Source of the DNA: an uncultured Pseudomonas sp.
Lineage (GTDB): Bacteria; Pseudomonadota; Gammaproteobacteria; Pseudomonadales; Pseudomonadaceae
Reading direction: 5' to 3'
NCBI RefSeq assembly: GCF_946885885.1
Contig: NZ_CAMPHN010000117.1
Coordinates: forward strand, 1 to 13,526
DNA length: 13,526 nt
Below are positions 9,105 to 13,526 of the stretch, piece by piece. The number at the start of each line of letters is the position of its first letter. Positions within the stretch are counted from its first letter, which is position 1. Below the pieces are notes generated by a model that saw only the letters and a program-made list of their open reading frames with translations, was not told where the DNA came from and searched no databases. The position numbers were made by a program, and so were the translations under genes.

Positions 9105-9254
9105 CTATATCCGCAGATTCAGACTACCGCCGAAAATCCCCACCAGACCGATTACGATCAGGTAGATAGCGACGATATAGTTCAACAGCCGCGGCATGAT
9201 CAGTATCAGGATGCCGGCGATCAAAGAAATCAGTGGCGTTAATGCAAGGTTCAT
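9105..9254 (-). CDS. DUF3096 small membrane protein
   Basis: This 49-residue gene reads MNLALTPLIS to the end NLRI and consists almost wholly of two hydrophobic helices (about 6-20 and 27-43) joined by a short PRLLN turn. The pattern LISLIAGILILIMPRLLNYIVAIYL is the one I know from the DUF3096 family of short bacterial inner-membrane proteins, of unknown function. The ATG (9252-9254 on the plus strand) is preceded by a strong ribosome site GGGAG (plus-strand CTCCC, 9262-9266) at 7 bases, which supports real translation. It lies in an otherwise empty gap between two plus-strand genes and is transcribed alone in the opposite direction. I see no clear promoter. Confidence 0.82.
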   Translation of the reverse strand: MNLALTPLISLIAGILILIMPRLLNYIVAIYLIVIGLVGIFGGSLNLRI

Positions 9255-9333
9255 TCGGTTACTCCCGGTCGACCGGCCCTAACAGGCCGTTAAGCCACAG
9301 TGGATTAGCACAAACTTAGACACTCCAGGTTTT

Positions 9334-9353
9334 GAGCAGTTCTAGAGCTGTTC
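9334..9353. promoter_or_regulatory. Imperfect palindrome between the DUF3096 and GST genes
   Basis: GAGCAGT and GCTGTTC flank TCTAGA; 5 of 7 arm positions pair and the centre is a perfect palindrome. It sits in the divergent gap, 92 bases before the GST start and 80 bases from the DUF3096 start, a natural place for an operator. No regulator is known for it. Confidence 0.25.
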
Positions 9354-9444
9354 GCCCGCACTGCGGCAATGTCTCGAGTGCGCCTGCTAGCCTTTTGACC
9401 CAACGGCCACTCCTCCCTAATCAGTCGTTTCCATGGAGCTCTCT

Positions 9445-10077
9445 ATGCAACTGATCGGAATGCTCGATTCGCCTTATGTCCGCCGTGTGGCGGTATCCCT
9501 GCAATTGCTCGGTGTGCCGTTCGAACACCGCGCGCTTTCGGTCTTCCGCAACTTCGAGCAGTTTCAGCGGATCAACCCGTTGGTCAAGGCGCCCACGCTG
9601 GTCTGCGACGACGGCACTGTGTTGATGGATTCCACGCTGATTCTCGAACTCGCCGAATACCTCGCCGCCCCGGCGAAAAGCCTGATGCCGGCCGGCATCG
9701 CCGAGCGTCAGCAGGCCCTGCGGGTGATCGGCCTGGGCCTGGCGGCGTGCGAGAAGAGCGTGCAGATAATCTACGAGCGCGAGTTGCGCCCCATGGAAAA
9801 GCAGCATGAACCCTGGCTCGCGCGGATCACCGGGCAATTGCTGGCCGCTTACGATGCGCTCGAAGCCGAGCTGCTGCGCAGACCGCTGGCCGTCGACAGC
9901 CTCGATCAGGCCGGCATCACCACTGCCGTGGCTTGGCGCTTCAGCCACGGGATGCTGCCCGAACTGCTGGATGGCACGCGTTTTCCGACACTGCAGCGGT
10001 TCTCCGAGTCGGCCGAACGGCTGCCCGCGTTCGCCGCCGCGCCCCATGGCCTTGGCACTTACCCTGTGGCCCATTAG
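9445..10077 (+). CDS. Glutathione S-transferase family protein
   Basis: This cytosolic 210-residue protein belongs to the glutathione S-transferase superfamily, which joins glutathione to electrophiles or uses it in reductions and isomerisations. The thioredoxin-like N-terminal half (about 1-78) shows MQLIGMLDSPYVRRVAV, with Ser9 in the usual catalytic region. The cis-proline motif is KAPTLV (Pro50) and DST (62-64) is the glutathione-binding turn. The C-terminal half (about 85-210) is helical. The substrate cannot be read from the sequence. ATG 9445 is chosen because GGAG (9435-9438) lies 6 bases before it; ATG 9433 in frame has no ribosome site. It converges on the solute-binding gene with only 34 bases between stop codons. 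Confidence 0.87.
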   Translation: MQLIGMLDSPYVRRVAVSLQLLGVPFEHRALSVFRNFEQFQRINPLVKAPTLVCDDGTVLMDSTLILELAEYLAAPAKSLMPAGIAERQQALRVIGLGLAACEKSVQIIYERELRPMEKQHEPWLARITGQLLAAYDALEAELLRRPLAVDSLDQAGITTAVAWRFSHGMLPELLDGTRFPTLQRFSESAERLPAFAAAPHGLGTYPVAH

Positions 10078-10111
10078 CCGCGCAGGCCGAGCGCAGAAAA
10101 CCCCGGCTACC

Positions 10112-10855
10112 TCACTGCGGCACGGGGTAGCCATGCTGCTGAAAGATCCGCGCATAGCTGCCATCATGACGCATCGCCGCGATCGCCTGGTCGAAGGCTT
10201 CGGCGATCTGTCGGTGCTCGGGGTGCTGGTGGCTGACTAGAATATGCAAGCCGCTCTCGCTTAGCGGCTGCGGCAAAAACTCCAGATCGCCACTGATGCT
10301 CGCTAGCTCGCCCTTGAACAGGTAGCGGGCCACGAGTTCGTCCTCCACGGCCAAGTCCAAACGCCTGGCCTGAACCATGCGCGCCCCCGCAGCAAAGTCC
10401 TGTACCACGAACTTGCTCACGCGGCTGTCGTTGTCGAACTCCGGCGAATAGGCATAGCCGCGCCCCACGGCAATCAGATATTGGTAGAGGTCGGCCAGCC
10501 GCTCGAAGCGGATGCCCCGCCCGCGTCGCTGCACCAAACGCACCTGGTTGATCAGATAGGGCTGGGAAAAGTCGGCGAATTCGCTGCGCTCTTCGCTGTA
10601 CCAGGCGCTGATCGCCACATCGTAGCGCCCGATGCGCAAGCCACGCAGCGCGCGGGCCCAGGGCACCTCGCTGCGCACCGTGGCATAGCCCGCGCGGTGC
10701 AGGGCGTTCTGCACCAGGTCGCTGGCCAGACCGCCATTGAGTATGCGCTGGTCGGTATAAGGTGGCCAGAAGTTGGCCACCAGGCGCAGCGGACCATCTG
10801 CGGCCGCGATCCCGGCCATGGCCCACAACAGCAGCACAACCCCAACGCGCCACAT
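10112..10855 (-). CDS. Periplasmic solute-binding protein, SBP_bac_3 type
   Basis: The 247-residue protein resembles the amino-acid-binding (family 3) proteins of ABC transporters. A short signal peptide (WRVGVVLLLWAMAGIAAA, cleavage probably near residue 19) sends it to the periplasm. The mature part opens LRLVANFWPPYTD, and carries ASDLVQNALHRAGY, the RYDVAISAWYSEERSEFADFSQPYL stretch (typical of two-lobed binding proteins) and a C-terminal AFDQAIAAMRHDGSYARIF. GAGG precedes the ATG by 6 bases. No permease or ATPase gene is next to it, and Pseudomonas genomes hold many such stand-alone proteins, some of which may be sensors rather than transporters. The ligand is unknown. It is transcribed away from the flavoprotein gene at 11000 and towards the GST gene. 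Confidence 0.85.
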   Translation of the reverse strand: MWRVGVVLLLWAMAGIAAADGPLRLVANFWPPYTDQRILNGGLASDLVQNALHRAGYATVRSEVPWARALRGLRIGRYDVAISAWYSEERSEFADFSQPYLINQVRLVQRRGRGIRFERLADLYQYLIAVGRGYAYSPEFDNDSRVSKFVVQDFAAGARMVQARRLDLAVEDELVARYLFKGELASISGDLEFLPQPLSESGLHILVSHQHPEHRQIAEAFDQAIAAMRHDGSYARIFQQHGYPVPQ

Positions 10856-10940
10856 ACTTCGACCTCAGCACTGGATAACCGACCTTCAGCTTAGGTGCTG
10901 TTGCCCGAACCCACAATGTCATCGCGGCCACCCACTCAGG

Positions 10941-10946
10941 TAAGAT
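10941..10946 (+). promoter_or_regulatory. Possible -10 element of the flavoprotein gene
   Basis: TAAGAT is four of six matches to the -10 consensus and is followed by a GCGCGCC stretch, like the dbpA promoter. No -35 is visible. It would give a leader of roughly 48 bases before the GTG at 11000. Confidence 0.3.
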
Positions 10947-10999
10947 GCGCGCCAATCCGGACCAGGTCCGGGTGTTTCCATTCATTTGAGGAGCCCGCC

Positions 11000-12184
11000 G
11001 TGTCCGCGACAGACGTCATCATCATTGGGGCCGGCGCGGCAGGTCTGATGTGCGCCCTGACCGCCGCCGGGCGCGGGCGCCGGGTGTTGCTGCTGGACCA
11101 CGCCAACAAGGCCGGCAAGAAGATCCTAATGTCCGGCGGCGGGCGTTGCAACTTCACCAATATGTATTGCGAGCCGGGCAACTTTCTTTCGGAAAATCCG
11201 CATTTCTGCAAATCCGCCCTGGCGCGCTACACCCAGTGGGACTTTATCGGCCTGGTCGGCAAGCACGGCGTGCCCTACCACGAGAAAAAACTCGGCCAGC
11301 TGTTCTGCGATAACAAGGCCAGCGACATCCTCGAGATGCTCCTGAGCGAATGCGCGCAGGCCGGCGTCGAGCTGCGCCTGAACACCTCGGTGACGCAGAT
11401 CGACAAGCGCGAAAGCGGTTACGACTTGCAGACCAGCATCGGCGCGCTGAGCTGCGAATCCCTGGTGATCGCTACCGGCGGTTTGTCGATTCCAACCCTG
11501 GGCGCAACCGGCTTCGGTTATCAGGTGGCCCAGCAGTTCGGCCACAACCTGCTGCCGACCCGCGCCGGCCTGGTGCCGTTCAGCATCACCGATCCGCAGT
11601 TGAAGGCGCTATGCAGCGAGCTGTCCGGCACCTCGGTGGAGGATTGCCTGGTGAGCTGCAACGGCCAGAGCTTTCGCGAGAACATCCTGTTCACCCACCG
11701 CGGCCTGAGCGGGCCGGCGATTCTGCAGATTTCCTCGTTCTGGCGACCGGGCGACGTCGTGCATATCGACCTGCTGCCGCATATCGACCTGCCCGAGTGG
11801 CTGGCCGAGCAGCAGCGCGAGCGGCCCAACAGCGAGCTGAAAACCCTGCTCGCCGAACTGTTCACCAAGAAGATGGCCGGGCTGCTGGCCGACAGCTGGT
11901 TCGCCTCCAAGCCAATGAAGCAATACACCCCCGGCGAACTCAAGGCGATCGCCGACAAGCTCGCCGACTGGCAGCTGGTGCCGGCCGGCACCGAGGGCTA
12001 CCGCACCGCCGAAGTCACCCTGGGCGGCGTGGATACCCGCGAAGTGTCGTCGAAAACCCTGGAGTCGCTGAAAAGCCCAGGGCTGTATTTTATCGGCGAG
12101 GTGCTGGACGTCACCGGTCACCTCGGCGGCTTCAACTTTCAATGGGCCTGGGCTTCGGGTTATGCGGCGGCGCAGTACGTTTAG
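11000..12184 (+). CDS. HI0933/YhiN-family FAD-dependent oxidoreductase
   Basis: This 394-residue cytosolic flavoprotein belongs to the HI0933-like family (PF03486; E. coli YhiN), whose reaction is not established. The FAD-binding Rossmann motif GAGAAG is at residues 10-15. The family signature GKKILMSGGGRCNFTN follows, and the C-terminal GLYFIGEVLDVTGHLGGFNFQWAWASG closes the flavin site. Length is normal for the family. The start is GTG 11000, chosen because GAGGAG (10988-10993) lies 6 bases before it and the protein then begins three residues before the first beta strand. The frame is open upstream to 10895, but those codons are not conserved-looking and cross the likely promoter. It is divergent from the solute-binding gene and converges on the PfpI gene across a repeat cluster. 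Confidence 0.93.
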   Translation: MSATDVIIIGAGAAGLMCALTAAGRGRRVLLLDHANKAGKKILMSGGGRCNFTNMYCEPGNFLSENPHFCKSALARYTQWDFIGLVGKHGVPYHEKKLGQLFCDNKASDILEMLLSECAQAGVELRLNTSVTQIDKRESGYDLQTSIGALSCESLVIATGGLSIPTLGATGFGYQVAQQFGHNLLPTRAGLVPFSITDPQLKALCSELSGTSVEDCLVSCNGQSFRENILFTHRGLSGPAILQISSFWRPGDVVHIDLLPHIDLPEWLAEQQRERPNSELKTLLAELFTKKMAGLLADSWFASKPMKQYTPGELKAIADKLADWQLVPAGTEGYRTAEVTLGGVDTREVSSKTLESLKSPGLYFIGEVLDVTGHLGGFNFQWAWASGYAAAQYV

Positions 12185-12201
12185 CCAAACTTAGCTCAAA
12201 A

Positions 12202-12277
12202 GTAGCCCGGATAAGCCGCAAACGCGGTGCAACCCGGGGAGACAATCCCGGATTGCGCCAAGGCTTATTCGGGCTAC
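12202..12277. repeat. Compound palindromic repeat between convergent genes
   Basis: GTAGCCCGGATAAGCC (12202-12217) pairs with GGCTTATTCGGGCTAC (12262-12277) with one mismatch. An inner pair, GGTGCAACCCGGGG and TCCCGGATTGCGCC, matches at 11 of 14 positions, so the 76 bases fold into one long hairpin. It lies 17 bases after the flavoprotein stop, and is a dispersed repeat of a kind frequent in Pseudomonas; it may also serve as a bidirectional barrier to transcription. Confidence 0.8.
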
Positions 12278-12305
12278 GACAAGCCTCGCGTATCGCGGCG
12301 ATCTG

Positions 12306-12326
12306 GTAGCCCGGATGCAATCCGGG
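12306..12326. repeat. Partial copy of the neighbouring palindromic repeat
   Basis: GTAGCCCGGATGCAATCCGGG begins like the previous element but joins the outer GTAGCCCGGAT directly to the inner GCAATCCGGG. It forms a perfect 7-base hairpin (12310-12316 with 12320-12326) over a GCA loop. It looks like an internally deleted copy. Confidence 0.65.
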
Positions 12327-12378
12327 AGCGATCTCAGCCGCACAATATTCCCCGGACTTTAGCCGCGCTATGCCGCCT

Positions 12379-12400
12379 ATCACGGCCAAGGCCGCTCCTA
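12379..12400. repeat. REP-type fragment overlapping the PfpI stop codon
   Basis: Read on the minus strand the stretch is TAGGAGCGGCCTTGGCCGTG plus two bases. This wording is common at gene ends in Pseudomonas. The first three bases of that reading are the stop codon of the PfpI gene (12398-12400), so the repeat abuts the coding region. Confidence 0.5.
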
Positions 12401-13261
12401 CTCCGCCAATACCTCGATAAAGCGCTGGGCGAACCTGTGCACATCGCCCGGCCAGCGTGCGGAGATGTAGTTGCCGTCGCGTACCACCCAGGCCGGGCGC
12501 CTGTCGCTCGGGCTGTCGCGGTGCAGGCCGCTGGTCTTGCGCAGCCGATCGGGCGCCTCTTGCGGCACATCGAGAAAATCTTCGGGGCGGGCCAAAGCGC
12601 GGGTGACCTCGGCCTGCACGCTCATATGGCCGCTCGGCTCACCCGGCGCCTCCAGATAGGTGCGGTAATAATCGGGGTCCCAGAAGCGCGCAAAGAAACG
12701 GGTCAAATCCCAGGCGCTTTTTTCCATGGCCCAGGTCAGCGCCGTGGTCTTGCGTCCATGCAGCGCAGAGCGACCAGCCGTGCCCGGGCTGCGCGCCGCC
12801 AGCAGCACGCCATGGCAGATCGCGGCAACCGGCTTGCCGCTGCTAAAGAACGCACCGACAAAAGCCTGCAATACCTGGCTCTCCAGGTAGCCGCGCATCC
12901 CCCGCGCCCAGTGCCCGCCGGGCAGCAACAGGCCGTCGAAATCAGCCACATCGAGTTGCTCATAACGCAGCGGTTGGTGGAATTCGGCGTCGCCCAGCAT
13001 GAGCTCGTAAGCTTCGCGGGCGCCGCGCCGGGCCCGTAGCAGCAGGCCGATCAACTTGAGCCGACGCGCACCCGGTAGCCAACCCCAGGGGTCGAGTCCC
13101 TCGCCGCTGAGCATCAGCGGGTCGCCCTCGGCAGGCCGCCCATCCGGGGTGGCGAAGCGCACCCGATGCCCGGCGGCGCGCAATAGCTGCCAGCTGATAG
13201 CCACTTCGCTCGGGTCGAAGTCACGGTTCGGTAGCGGGATCAGCACGGTTTTGCTGGGCAT
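12398..13261 (-). CDS. DJ-1/PfpI family protein (type 1 glutamine amidotransferase-like)
   Basis: This 287-residue protein belongs to the DJ-1/PfpI superfamily. The nucleophile elbow AAICHGVLLAARS places Cys149 next to His150, and an acidic residue of the FDPSEV segment (13-20) could complete the site. The beta-strand start KTVLIPLPNRDFDP, the strand FDGLLLPGGH (108-117) and the C-terminal YISARWPGDVHRFAQRF agree with the fold. A helical insert at about 60-100 sets it apart from the short PfpI proteases, closer to Hsp31-like members. Reaction unknown; family members include glyoxalases, chaperones and amidases. ATG 13261 is chosen because the protein then starts at the first strand; the open frame continues to 13486 but that stretch is basic, low-order and reads through repeats. 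The ribosome site is weak. It converges on the flavoprotein gene. Confidence 0.88.
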   Translation of the reverse strand: MPSKTVLIPLPNRDFDPSEVAISWQLLRAAGHRVRFATPDGRPAEGDPLMLSGEGLDPWGWLPGARRLKLIGLLLRARRGAREAYELMLGDAEFHQPLRYEQLDVADFDGLLLPGGHWARGMRGYLESQVLQAFVGAFFSSGKPVAAICHGVLLAARSPGTAGRSALHGRKTTALTWAMEKSAWDLTRFFARFWDPDYYRTYLEAPGEPSGHMSVQAEVTRALARPEDFLDVPQEAPDRLRKTSGLHRDSPSDRRPAWVVRDGNYISARWPGDVHRFAQRFIEVLAE

Positions 13262-13298
13262 GGCGCAAGTACTCGGAGGACCAAGCCCAAGCTTAGCC

Positions 13299-13334
13299 GG
13301 CCCGCATAAACCCAGGCGAGTGGCTCTGCGGGCC
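13299..13334. repeat. Inverted repeat upstream of the PfpI gene
   Basis: GGCCCGCA (13299-13306) pairs exactly with TGCGGGCC (13327-13334) over a 20-base loop, 38 bases upstream of the PfpI start. A smaller hairpin, AGCCC/GGGCT (13351-13365), follows. They may be operator sites, a terminator of an upstream gene, or repeat remnants. I see no gene in 13262-13526. Confidence 0.4.
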
Positions 13335-13435
13335 AAGGTAGCGACCGTCGAGCCCCGACCGGGCTGCTTGGATTGATATGGTTTTGGCCGTGGCTTCATT
13401 AGGGTCTGTTGCCGTTTCATCGCGACCGCGCCGGA

Positions 13436-13524
13436 GCCTGTTTTAGCGCGAGGCAAGGCACGAGACGCGAGGTTTGGTCGTTCCAAATGAGCGTCGAGAA
13501 ACGCAGCATCGCGCTAAAACAGGC
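13436..13524. repeat. Long hairpin element with perfect 16-base arms at the window edge
   Basis: GCCTGTTTTAGCGCGA (13436-13451) is the exact inverse complement of TCGCGCTAAAACAGGC (13509-13524), around a 57-base middle that itself pairs in part (GACGC with GCGTC). The element reads like a dispersed intergenic repeat or small MITE. A related word, AGGGTCTGTTGCCG (from 13401), precedes it. The window ends two bases after the right arm, so its full extent is unknown. Confidence 0.7.
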
Positions 13525-13526
13525 CC

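Noticed and set aside
13262..13486. A 75-codon N-terminal extension of the PfpI protein
   Set aside because: The extension is basic, Pro-rich and encoded partly by hairpin repeats; the family start fits ATG 13261.

Overview
The window is GC-rich, densely coded DNA that looks like a Pseudomonas chromosome. The choline genes run in the Pseudomonas order betI-betB-betA, and BetB has the length and active-site numbering (Glu252, Cys286) of the P. aeruginosa enzyme as I remember it. Intergenic gaps hold several palindromic repeat families of a type common in pseudomonads. Species cannot be fixed from sequence reading alone. I see no CRISPR array, tRNA, rRNA, transposase, integrase or phage gene.

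Layout. 3-314: 3' end of an acidic protein of unknown function. 406-4485: betI (TetR-type repressor), betB (betaine aldehyde dehydrogenase) and betA (choline dehydrogenase), which oxidise choline to glycine betaine. Near-identical BetI-type operators lie before betI and before betB, and a long stem-loop separates betB from betA. 4579-5313: zinc-ribbon membrane protein with an HEAGH motif, read from a TTG start. 5326-5402: REP doublet. 5506-6885: dbpA, a DEAD-box RNA helicase for 23S rRNA. 6965-8199: a PleD-like REC-REC-GGDEF response regulator, broken by a one-base deletion in the second receiver. 8354-9046: unknown protein with two membrane anchors. 9105-9254, minus strand: a 49-residue DUF3096 membrane peptide. 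9445-10077: glutathione S-transferase family protein. 10112-10855, minus: periplasmic solute-binding (SBP_bac_3) protein. 11000-12184: HI0933/YhiN-type flavoprotein. 12202-12400: palindromic repeats. 12398-13261, minus: DJ-1/PfpI family protein. 13299-13524: two further inverted repeats.

How the genes work together. Only the bet genes form a clear pathway. The repressor controls its own promoter and probably a second one before the dehydrogenases; no choline transporter lies in the window. dbpA and the response regulator may share a transcript because the gap is short and has no obvious terminator. The rest look like single-gene units: the GST and solute-binding genes converge, and the flavoprotein and PfpI genes converge on a palindromic repeat cluster.

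I do not see a convincing new multi-gene system. The items most worth checking are the frameshifted diguanylate cyclase, the zinc-ribbon/HEAGH membrane protein, the doubled BetI operator, the two-anchor unknown protein and the hairpin element at the right edge.
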